From the NCBI RefSeq assembly GCF_031583145.1, contig NZ_CP134050.1, positions 5,445,501-5,509,500 of the forward strand: a stretch of 64,000 nucleotides of DNA, in the 5' to 3' direction. The first letter of the stretch is position 1, and the number at the start of each line of letters is the position of its first letter. The notes under the pieces were generated by a model. It had not been told where the DNA came from. It did no database searches and was given only the letters and a program-made list of their open reading frames with translations. The translations under genes and the position numbers were made by a program. This DNA is from Brevibacillus brevis. Lineage in GTDB: Bacteria; Bacillota; Bacilli; Brevibacillales; Brevibacillaceae. This document shows positions 1 through 10,400 of this stretch, piece by piece.

Positions 1-484
1 ATTGCTGATGTAACTTTTGATTGGTTGCGGATTGGTTTTTCACCAACGATCTCCGCTGAGTGACTAGCTGGCTCAGTGCCCAATACAAGTCCATGGGCTT
101 GGCATCTGGCAACTTCTCTAACTCGTCTCGCAGTACCCGCGCTACACATTCAGCATCCCAGCTATCTGATTTCTATACCGTCACATGGCTTTTCCGCCTT
201 GCAGTAGAAAGAACGGGATTCACTTCTTTTACCCAGCAGTTGCTTTCTGCCAAGAATACCGCTAACGCTCTGCCATTCCCGCCAATGTCTTCTAATCCAT
301 AGACAGCTTTCATGCCTCTTTTCGTGTACTTCTTTACTTCCTGTAGAAGTTGCGGAAAGGCGGCGGGCTTGTTCAGGAATTGAATTTCGCCCAACTTCCT
401 ATTCCGATCATCAATGATCACTGCCGTATGATGCTCTTTGTGCAGGTCAACTCCCACATAGATCATATTGTCTTGATATTCCAT
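1..484 (-). pseudogene. IS110-family transposase, 5' part with in-frame TAG, runs off the window
   Basis: The reading frame starts at 484 and gives an N-terminal DEDD-type transposase domain: VGVDLHKEHH near residues 11-20 carries the first catalytic Asp, and YGLEDIGGNGRALAVFL follows near 62-78, both typical of the IS110 family (RuvC-like DEDD recombinase). At 175-173 the frame meets TAG after SHVTV, but the same frame then continues without interruption to the window edge as KSDSWDAECVARVL, the usual K-x-D-xx-D-A block of the family. This is a single nonsense codon rather than a frameshift, so the copy is probably dead unless the codon is suppressed. The 3' part lies outside the window. Family assignment is firm; functional status is inferred. 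Confidence 0.85.
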
Positions 485-750
485 ATACAGACTCCTCTCC
501 AGTATCGAATGGTTACTGATGAGCTAGAGTTTGCATCCTCCGATCAAGTAGACAAGCTACAAAGACACGTAAGCAAAAAATCTAACCCATGAGCAACCAT
601 TCCATACCGCATGGTATTGAGACGGCTTTTATCAGTAAGGTTGCACCCTCAGTTCGAGCGGACAAGCCGCAAAGATACGCAAGCAATCTCTTACTACCGT
701 CTTTACTTGCTCTATACGAGATGAATTGCTCTCAGTTAAGTAACGAAAAG
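485..750. repeat. Gene-free IS110 upstream region with an imperfect ~50-bp direct repeat
   Basis: No convincing gene lies between the IS110 start and the recombinase tail. Two related blocks sit about 110 bp apart, at 531-583 and 641-689. Both begin TTGCAyCCTC and share ACAAGC-CAAAGA-ACG-AAGCAA and a final TCT. TTACTGAT at 512-519 is the inverse of ATCAGTAA at 631-638. The stretch is directly upstream of an IS110 transposase on the same strand, where such elements encode their structured guide RNA; that role here is only a hypothesis. Confidence 0.4.
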
Positions 751-839
751 CTAGATTATGGGCTGATGTACTCCCTTGGCTTCGATCTGACCATAGCGAT
801 ACATTCCTCTGTAAAAGCCCTCGCGGTCTAGGATGCGCT
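751..839 (-). pseudogene. Serine recombinase, severed 3' end
   Basis: This is the C-terminal piece of the small serine recombinase whose 5' part is at 3276-3992. Joining the two parts at the shared ATGCGCT restores an open frame that reads KVQVKR-ILDREGFYRG-MYRYGQIEAKGV and ends in a natural TAG at 751-753. Residues such as ILDREGFYRG are typical of the tail of recombinase-domain proteins. The piece has no start of its own and is not expected to be translated. Confidence 0.85.
833..839. repeat. Target-site duplication, left copy (ATGCGCT)
   Basis: ATGCGCT occurs immediately outside the left end of the IS21 element and again at 3292-3298 immediately outside the right end. A 7-bp duplication fits the 4-8 bp range known for the IS21 family. 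Removing the element plus one copy restores the recombinase frame. Confidence 0.9.
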
Positions 840-914
840 GTATTTTGCAACTCAAAAATGCAGAGTTTGGCGGCCAATTTATGCAGAACACTGCCAACAT
901 CAATACAAAAGAAT

Positions 915-3145
<2,231 letters not shown>

Positions 3146-3275
3146 TCCTCTCACTCCCTCAGATTTTCGCCAAATCCAAGGGTAGATTTTGTAGGGGGAT
3201 GTTGGCAAGTGCCTTTTTCATGGCCTCAGAATTGCGGTGGAACTCTGCAGTTTTCCGCCGCAATTCTCTGCACTT

Positions 3276-3992
3276 TTATCCTGCCATAAACATGCGCTTT
3301 ACCTGTACTTTGCTAAATGGCTTGCCTTGCACCGTTGTATAGCCTTCCTGATTGAGTTCTGCTGCAATCTGTGCCAGTGACCATGAAGGATGCTGTTCTT
3401 TCAGATCAAAGACTCTGCGGACAGTCTCAGCCTGTACAGGGTCAACAGAGAGCGTTTTCTGTCCTTTGGTCGCTTTGTAGCCATAAGCAACCCTTCCACC
3501 CGCATACCCTCCCTGCTGGGCTTTCTTGCGTCTTCCTCTGCTCAATTTAAGGGCAATCTCTAACCTTTGATACTGGTCTAATAATTCCATCATGCCATTC
3601 ACCAAAAAGTCGTTGGGGTCGTGAGCATAAATGCTGTAGCTCGGCTGCTCAATGGCTTTTACGTCCACTTGATTCCGTCTAAGCTCCCGCTGGATAAGTA
3701 CCTTGACCATATCTGCTCTCCATAGGCGGGAAGTGTTCAGTACAACGATATATTTCACGTCTCGCCATTTGAGGTCAGATAGCATCTCCTGTAATCCATC
3801 CCGCTCAATGGCTAGATCATCCTCGTCCACCTTTGCCCCGCTAATGCCCTCATCCTTGTAGATGTCGAGCAGTTCAAGGTTGTGGTGGGCACAGTAACGC
3901 TGAATCTCCTCCACTTGATAAGCAAGGGAGTATCCATCTTTGACTTGTCCCTGAGTAGAAACGCGGACATAGCCGACAACCCGTGTTTTCAT
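3276..3992 (-). pseudogene. Small serine recombinase, 5' part, interrupted by the IS21 element
   Basis: The N-terminus VGYVRVSTQGQVKDGYSLAY carries the catalytic Ser of the resolvase/invertase family, followed by LNTSRLWRADM (active-site arginines) and a short recombinase domain (GRRKKAQQGGYAGGRVAYGY). The frame runs into the IS element after KVQVKRM and stops at TAA 3278-3276, adding only FMAG. The rest is at 751-839, so the ancestral protein was about 265 residues. The gene starts four bases inside the end of the preceding small ORF. The truncated protein keeps the whole catalytic domain but lacks the last ~30 residues, so activity is uncertain. Confidence 0.9.
3292..3298. repeat. Target-site duplication, right copy (ATGCGCT)
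   Basis: This is the second copy of the 7-bp sequence flanking the IS21 element. In the recombinase frame it encodes the Lys-Arg-Ile/Met position at which the protein was cut. Confidence 0.9.
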
Positions 3993-4255
3993 CGCTCTTT
4001 CCCTCCTTCATGCTGTAGTCGGTTGGTGATAAATGCTTTCTCCAGCCTGATATGATTTAATTCCGCCAGCCATTCGCATTGGAGTGCACAAACGGCTTTC
4101 ATGATCTCTTCGATGGCTACGAGATGGTAGTTGTGCCCCTCTTGCTCCGTGTAGGCAAAGATGACAGACAGATACGCCTCACAGGTTTCCATCTTCCGCA
4201 AAAGCGTGATTTCTTGATCTGTCAGTTGTTTTTGTGTCTGTGACAAATCCTTCAT
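3989..4255 (-). CDS. Small hypothetical protein translationally coupled to the recombinase
   Basis: This is an 88-residue, charged, largely helical protein with no recognised domain. Its stop overlaps the recombinase ATG (ATGA), so the two were one transcript and probably function together, for example as an accessory or directionality partner; that role is a guess from position only. Downstream expression is now cut by the IS21 insertion. Confidence 0.6.
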   Translation of the reverse strand: MKDLSQTQKQLTDQEITLLRKMETCEAYLSVIFAYTEQEGHNYHLVAIEEIMKAVCALQCEWLAELNHIRLEKAFITNRLQHEGGKER

Positions 4256-5483
4256 CTGCTCACCCCGTTTCGGAAATTCCAGTTTTCGTAACGCTTACCC
4301 ATTGCTAAGCACATGGTTGTCAAGATCGTGTCCTTGTCTTACACGCCACGAGGATGTATGTCAGGAAGCAAATGAGCGAATAGCTCACCTTCCGATATGT
4401 GATTGTCAAAGGGCATTTTGTTGATGTGTTGGATATATCTAGCCTGATACAGAGCGGATTGTAAAGGGGGAGGTTCGGGGAATGGAATTAAAAAATAAAA
4501 TCGATTTGGGTAGCGTTAGACACAGGAATGCTTACCCGCCCACTACCTAGGAAAAGCAATCTCCGCCCTTACGGACGAGGGGATGGCATGATACCGACAG
4601 GGAATTTTTTAGGAAATGAGGTGCGAGGCTGGAGGGGGCTGGGAGGGCATAATAATAAGAGCCTACAGAATAGTGGTAGACTCCTTAAAGATAGTCCCGA
4701 GCACAGCGAGGGAATACTAGCTTTGGTTATGTTCAGATTGATTGTTATTATCTTTATATTCTTTGTGCTCAAATTTTGGGATTTCATGTCCCAAATTTCA
4801 GGATTTCATATCCCAAAAAACAGGATTTCATATCCCAAATTTTGCGATTTTAATACACTAAAGTGAATATAGATTTTCAAGTATACTATTAACTTTCGCT
4901 CACCTATCTCGTATAGATGAAGTATAGGGACTAACTATACCTGCGATAAGCGTGGTTACAGGAGAACACGTTAAAAACTGGCTCGGCACTCATCATGCCC
5001 AATGCAAGACACGTTAGAAGTGGGACGAGATTTCTATGCTTTAAGTGATGCTTAAAGTCTCCCATATTATCCGTCGTAGTGTCGAAAGACAGAGAACCTG
5101 GACAGAGCGCGGTGACTTCCCTTCACCGACACGTGGTAAAGCTACACATGGGCACGTTTGAATGTCTGGTAGGGAACCTAACCTTCATATATCCCTGTGT
5201 TCTCCCCCCATAAGGGGGAGAAGCAGTTTCCTTCCTTCATACATCCCGCCCTGCGGAGCGGGGCGGGGGGTGAGAAAGATGCGAGACTGCCAAAATATAC
5301 ATAGAGAGAAACATCAAGTCATTTCTTAGAGAACAGGGACAAGGAAAAACAGTCTTCATAGATAACCAAGATAGAGCATAATCAATGACATATGAAGAAT
5401 AAGGCTGCCACAGTCTCAAACTCGCCCGCCCCCCGATTTAAAAACTGCCTCTATACGCAAAAAGAAGCCCACAAAAAGAAAAT
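4256..5483. other. 1.2-kb gene-free region rich in repeats and hairpins
   Basis: No ORF here has a ribosome site and a plausible protein. Hairpins occur at 5036-5061 (CTTTAAG/CTTAAAG), 5109-5128 (CGGTGA/TCACCG), 5201-5223 (TTCTCCCCC/GGGGGAGAA) and 5244-5270 (CCCGCC/GGGGCGGG). Together with the repeats at 4771-4856 and the neighbouring recombinase, this resembles a replication or transfer control region of an integrated plasmid-like element. That reading is inference. Confidence 0.45.
4771..4856. repeat. Four tandem 22-bp iteron-like repeats
   Basis: Units begin at 4771, 4793, 4815 and 4837 with an exact 22-bp period. The core is GGATTTCATrTCCC in the first three (4771-4792, 4793-4814, 4815-4836), preceded by AAATTT or AAAAAA; the fourth (AAATTTTGCGATTTTAATAC) is degenerate. 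Each core is a partial palindrome (GGGA-TTTCATG-TCCC). Exact 22-bp spacing, two helical turns, is characteristic of replication-initiator iterons, but no Rep gene is in the window. Confidence 0.75.
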
Positions 5484-5503
5484 CCCGCCATGCAGCGGGG
5501 GAA
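5470..5503 (-). terminator. Terminator after the 5506-5796 gene
   Basis: On the minus strand CCCGC-TGCATG-GCGGG is followed by ATTTTCTTTTTG, a standard intrinsic terminator a few bases past the stop codon at 5506. Confidence 0.75.
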
Positions 5504-5505
5504 GG

Positions 5506-5796
5506 TCAACGAAACAACGCATATTTCTTATAGTAACCTCTGAAGTCATCCGATAGATGCCAGCCGTACTGATTCATGAAGCGTACCACTTTCTCCAATA
5601 CACTGTTCCTGTAAACGACATCGTTATGTTTTGATTTAGAGAGATAGCAGGCAAGTGCGTATTCAACATCTTCCATAGATAGCACGTCTCTAACGTGCTT
5701 ACTAAACAGCGCGGCTAGTTGATCAATTTCATATTGATTGAGAACCTGCTCCCGCCTCATCAACGTGACGACAATATCCAACGGTAGTCTATTCAT
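5506..5796 (-). CDS. Hypothetical protein (96 aa)
   Basis: Soluble, helical protein with no recognised family. A strong ribosome site GGGGGAGGTG precedes the ATG, which overlaps the end of the upstream gene (GACAATGAATAG), so the two genes are coupled. A terminator follows directly. It belongs to the accessory region and may come from the same plasmid-like or phage-like element as the HTH protein before it. Confidence 0.6.
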   Translation of the reverse strand: MNRLPLDIVVTLMRREQVLNQYEIDQLAALFSKHVRDVLSMEDVEYALACYLSKSKHNDVVYRNSVLEKVVRFMNQYGWHLSDDFRGYYKKYALFR

Positions 5797-6055
5797 TGTC
5801 TACACCTCCCCCATTGCGGGCGGCGGCGAGGAGTTCCTGCTCCGCTTTCCACTTACGCCATTGTTGATACTGCTTTTGTACTTCCTGTTCATCGTAGCCA
5901 TGCTGTACTAGAGCGTTTACGATTCTCGACGGGATGGCGGGAGTGTGTCCATATAGACAAGCCTTCAATCGTTGAAATGAAACGTCATGTAGCACGGCAA
6001 ATGAAACCTGCGATACTCCCAGCATAGAGATGCACTCTTTGACTGGATGGTTCAT
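5789..6055 (-). CDS. Small helix-turn-helix-like protein (88 aa)
   Basis: Residues 12-50 (LGVSQVSFAVLHDVSFQRLK, then a proline and IPSRIVNALVQHGYD) fit a divergent Cro/XRE-type helix-turn-helix, followed by a basic, coiled tail (QQWRKWKAEQELLAAAR). GAGGAGGA lies upstream of the ATG. It is likely a small DNA-binding regulator of the accessory element; domain assignment is by eye and the family is not certain. Confidence 0.55.
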   Translation of the reverse strand: MNHPVKECISMLGVSQVSFAVLHDVSFQRLKACLYGHTPAIPSRIVNALVQHGYDEQEVQKQYQQWRKWKAEQELLAAARNGGGVDNE

Positions 6056-6424
6056 GTGTATATCCTCCTCTATTAGTTTAGTCTCTAATAGATTAGGCGG
6101 CTACCGCCAGAAGCTAACATATATGCATACCCCCCACCATTCAGAGGGCAGACAATAATCAATCTTGATTTTGTCACATCACTGCAATGTAAGCAAGAAC
6201 CGCAGTTCCGCAAATCCTTATGCAATTCGAGCATTCCATAGCGGCACTCTACAGCACCATGACGCGCCATTTCGCGGCAGGGGCGGACAGAGTTCTTTAT
6301 CTTCCCTGCCCTCATCCCCAGAAATGCCTAGCTTCGCTTTCTTAGGAGCTTAACATTAGCGGTGCGTGTTGCGCTTTGTTTTCCTAGCCTAGCGGGCGGG
6401 GGACGGTTCCAGAACGCAAAGAGA

Positions 6425-6460
6425 AACCCCAGACGAGTTGTTGATTACTCGTTTGGGGTG
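6425..6460 (-). terminator. Terminator of the toxin-immunity-kptA transcript
   Basis: ACCCCAGACGAGT at 6425-6437 pairs with ACTCGTTTGGGGT at 6447-6459. On the minus strand the stem is followed by TTTCTCTTTG, just past the kptA stop at 6469. Confidence 0.75.
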
Positions 6461-6468
6461 ATCTTGAC

Positions 6469-7008
6469 TCAGCAAACAGTTATATACTTTTCGCTAATAG
6501 CATCAGCTAACCAAACCTTTTCATTTCCAATATAAAAGATTGTACCGTGATCCCAAGCCTTTCTTGCATTAATTTTTAACAAAGTCGGTTGCTCATCTCT
6601 TCTTTTCCCAACTTGTAGTGCGGTTTCAACATCTACTGATAAATGGACATATTGCCTGCCTTTTGGCAAAAGCCCATGTTCCTTTATAGAACTTACAAGC
6701 CTTCTTGCAGTGCCGTGGTACAGAACATCAGGTGGTTGCTTAATCTCTTTTGTAATCTTTTGTGGTACTGAGTGACCATACAAAGCCCTTATTCTTCCGT
6801 CTAAAATTTCATGCCGTTTTTTCTCAGAGGTATTAATCATGCTAAACAAATGCTCTTCTTGAATATTTCTCCATTGATCTGTTTCCCTTAATGCTTCTAG
6901 TAACTGATGAACTTCTACCCATCCATCCTTATCTAATTCCAACTCATACTCGTGAGGGGCATGTCTAAGAGCGTATGAGACTTCTTTACTAAGTTTTAAA
7001 ATGTCCAT
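6469..7008 (-). CDS. kptA: RNA 2'-phosphotransferase KptA/Tpt1
   Basis: KptA transfers an internal RNA 2'-phosphate to NAD+, giving ADP-ribose 1'',2''-cyclic phosphate. The ~179-residue protein has the family's winged N-terminal half (KLSKEVSYALRHAPHEYELE, with the conserved Arg-His) and the ADP-ribosyltransferase half (VLYHGTARRL, RQYVHLSVD, VGKRR). The Arg-His-Arg-Arg catalytic set is visible. The ATG at 7008 is chosen because AAAAAGGA lies 8 bases upstream; another ATG at 7017 sits on top of that site. It starts one base after the preceding candidate immunity gene and shares its low GC content. Whether it repairs damage from the adjacent toxin is untested. Confidence 0.92.
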   Translation of the reverse strand: MDILKLSKEVSYALRHAPHEYELELDKDGWVEVHQLLEALRETDQWRNIQEEHLFSMINTSEKKRHEILDGRIRALYGHSVPQKITKEIKQPPDVLYHGTARRLVSSIKEHGLLPKGRQYVHLSVDVETALQVGKRRDEQPTLLKINARKAWDHGTIFYIGNEKVWLADAISEKYITVC

Positions 7009-7009
7009 T

Positions 7010-7420
7010 TCATTCATCCTTTTTCAAAGTGCCTTCTTGCTTCTCGATGAAATCATAACGAACCGCAATAAACTCATATAAACCGTAACTATCTAGGTAA
7101 ATTGCAAAGTGTCGTAAATTCCTCTGCTTAGTATATTCACGGTTTAAATCCGTCAACTCTTTTATCCAATTAGAATCGCGCACCTCAATAAGAGTATCGT
7201 AACTAGTGCGTATATACTCAGGCTTAGTAAACTTTTCATCTGAATGCCGAAAAGCTACTACAGTGTTAAATGTAACACTCCCATTGTAAGTCCTATTGTT
7301 ATCTTCTTCATCAAAATAATCAAATTTTAGAACCACATTTGCCCCTTCATAAGTCATTAATACCTTTGTTGCAATATTTGTTGAAGGAACTGGAAATGTC
7401 CAAAGCTTCTCGGCATTCAT
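7010..7420 (-). CDS. Candidate immunity protein for the RHS toxin
   Basis: A ~136-residue, acidic, beta-rich protein with no family I can name. It begins directly downstream of the RHS toxin stop (7436) with AAAAGGAG placed 9 bases before the ATG at 7420. Position immediately after a polymorphic toxin tip, small size, acidity and AT-rich composition are the usual signs of a cognate immunity protein. It is followed without a gap by kptA. Function is inferred from context only. Confidence 0.65.
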   Translation of the reverse strand: MNAEKLWTFPVPSTNIATKVLMTYEGANVVLKFDYFDEEDNNRTYNGSVTFNTVVAFRHSDEKFTKPEYIRTSYDTLIEVRDSNWIKELTDLNREYTKQRNLRHFAIYLDSYGLYEFIAVRYDFIEKQEGTLKKDE

Positions 7421-7435
7421 AAATTTCATCTCCTT

Positions 7436-10400
7436 TTAATCAATTAAGCCAGGTCTTACGGTTGGGATACCCTCAGATGTTAACTTGTTTCTTGTTAATT
7501 GCCCCGTTAAAAGTTCTTCATAGAGGCTATCACCTGTTCTGTTAATTACATTCCACTGACTTCGAGGAATTCCCGCCTGTGTTAGTGCTTGTGCCGATCT
7601 TGTATTTAAGATAAGAGTGTTTCCATCTCTGACAATATAGTCAATAGGAATTTGAGATGGACTAATTTTGCCGTTATTAATTGCGTTAACTAGATCATTT
7701 ACTGTTTTAACTTGGGTACCTGCCATATCGGAATATATTTGTGAGCCTTTCGCACTAAAGTTATTTCCGTAAGTTTTTTGGGCAAAGTTTGCTTTATCTA
7801 ATACTCCTCCATTTGAAATAGGAGTACCTCGCGAAGTAAATCTGTAGCCATAGTAAGCAGCAGATACCTCTAGAGCCACAACTGCCTCAACAGCAAACAC
7901 ACCTAATGATAAACCTGCAACAAAGTAATCATACCCATCCCTAAAAGCTGACTGGTATATTCTTTGCTTCATTTTAATCTTAGTTTGTTCCGAAAATCCT
8001 TCTAAACTTCGTAAACCGTTAGCTACTTTAAGAAAGTCCGTTTCAAATATTTCTTCGTTCAAATCCGCATAAGGTGCGGGTTTATGACCACTCGGATCAA
8101 CAAACCTCAACGGATTATTATGCACATACGTATACCGATTCAAACTAAGCGGATTTTCCACTTGCCCCTTATACGTATCCTCCGAAACAAACCGCCCTAC
8201 CTTCGGGTCATAATACCGCGCCCGCAGATAGTACATCCCCGACTCGTCGTCATACATCTCCCCGCTGTACGCAAACGGATTGGACATCCCTTCCGTCCTG
8301 GAGACGATGTTCCCCCACGTGTCGTACTCGTAGCGATTCAGTTCGTTCCCGCTGCCGTCGGTGATCGAAACGACGTCGCCATGGCTGTTGTATCCGTAAT
8401 AGCCGCCCTTCCCGGATGCGAAGTCTTTCCGGAACAGCAGCTCGTTGCCCCAAATGTTGCGGGCCAGGACATTCCCGGTAGCATCCAGTTCCTCGATGAC
8501 GTGTCCGTTCAGGTAGACATATCTCGTCTCCGCGCCGTTTTTCGCCTTGGTGGCACGCAGGCCGTCTCCGTAGTACGTGTAGGTGGTCGCGGCGCCGGTC
8601 GTTTCGTCGGTTACTCCGCGCAGGCGGTTGCGCCCGTCAAATGTATAAGTGGTGTTGCCGGACTCCGCCGGCTTTTTCCCTTCAAACGCGGATCGGTTGC
8701 CGCGCCCGTCGTACGAATATTGATTCGTGGTATCCGGCAAGGTTTCCTTTTTCAGCCGGTCGATTTTGTCATATTCGTAGAGATAGGATACGCCGTTGCG
8801 CTGGATCTTGGTGACATTGCCGAAAGAATATTGATTCGACTCGGTCCACACCGGTGCCTGAGCCTGCATCGCGGTGAGGCTTTCCACCTGGCCGAAAGAA
8901 TCCTGTTTTCGCTCCGCGTGGCGGCCGTTTGGATAGTCGATCTGGTAGCTGTCCCCGCTGTTGTCCACGCGATAATCGTAGCGGACGGCCCCGGAGAGTG
9001 AGCTGTTTACTTCCTTCAGACGTTCTGCGGTGTCGTAGCGGTACGTGACCACGGACTTGTCCGGGTAGGTGAGCTGGTCCATTCGCTCATCCCGATCCGT
9101 GTAGCCCAGCTGATACGTGCGGCCAAACGCCGTCACGCTGCTCAGCCGCTGGAACGGATCGTACGTGTAGCTCGTCTCGCGGTAAGTGGTGCTGGACGGA
9201 TCCAGATTGGCTCCGTTGCTGTTCGTCTCTTTTTTCAAGAGCGACGTATTCGGGAAATACTCCTTCGTTTCCTTATTCGTCACCATGCCAGCCGGATTTT
9301 TCGTCTGCACGCTGGTCAGCTCGTAAAACGGGGTGTACGTGTAGTCGTGGCGGTTCCCCGCCTTGTCGATGAACGCCACAGGTTTGCTGTTGGAATCGTA
9401 GCGATACGACTCCACTGCGCCGGACGGAACATCTTTTTCGCTGATCTTCCACGAAAGTGCATTGTAGTGGTGCTGGGTAGTCAGGACCTGGTTTTCCGTC
9501 ACAGTCGCGAGGTTCCCCAGTGAATCGTACGCGTATTGATACGTGTTTTGTTCAGGGTCCAGCAGATAGGCGAGATTGCCCTGGTTGGTGTAGCGATAGC
9601 TCCAGGAGCGTTCGTTTCCGCTTTGGTCCCGCTCTGTCTTGCGGATCACCTGGCCGAAGTCGTTATGGGCGAACACACTCGTCCTGCTCTGGGCTCCGTC
9701 CCCGCTGCGTTCCGTCTGCTTTTCCAGTTGCCCGTTGCGATTGTAGTACTCCGTGGCTTGCAGCCCGTTGGGAGCGACCGTGAGCTTGGTGGTAGCCGGC
9801 AAAAATTTCGTATTGTCCCGGATTGTATTGGCGGTGAGGTAGACCGTCGTTCCGATCGGGTCCTTTTTCTGCCAGACCGTGCCGTCTTCATTGTATACAT
9901 ACGTCGTCGCCCGCTCCTTCAAGGCGTATGGCTCGCTCGTCAGAAGGTGGTTGCCGTCCAGCGAGTACGTGTTGTACAAAAGCGGACGGACACTGCCGTC
10001 TGTTCCGATCTGGCCCTTGTACTCGACTTCGCCAAACGGCGTAAAGTGAGTAAAAGTCTTGGTGCCGTCCGGCATGGTCGCCGTCGCTTTGCGGGACGTA
10101 TCGTCGTATGTGTAGGTAATCGTCCGGGATTCTCCCTGGTTGGTAAACTTCTCGCTGGTGGGCCTGCCGAGCACATCGTACTGGTATTGCACGTAGCTCA
10201 GATCGGGATAAATCCGAGCCTCCACCCTCCCCAGCTTATCGTAAACAAAGGAGTGATAGAGAGTAGACTGAACGCCCGGCGCTACCTCTACACGCATGTT
10301 GATCGTCGCAGGGTACAGTCCCAATTCATCGTATGCTGTGATGTTTTGAGTAAGTGTTTTACTGTCCGCCCCGGTGCTAGACTCGGTGATAGAGGAAACC

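Noticed and set aside
4771..4856. CRISPR-like short repeats
   Set aside because: Units are contiguous 22-bp repeats without unique spacers, and no cas genes are present. Iterons or operators fit better.
6085..6315. 76-residue Cys-containing ORF
   Set aside because: Neither possible start has a ribosome site and no family is recognised, although the Cys pairs are suggestive.
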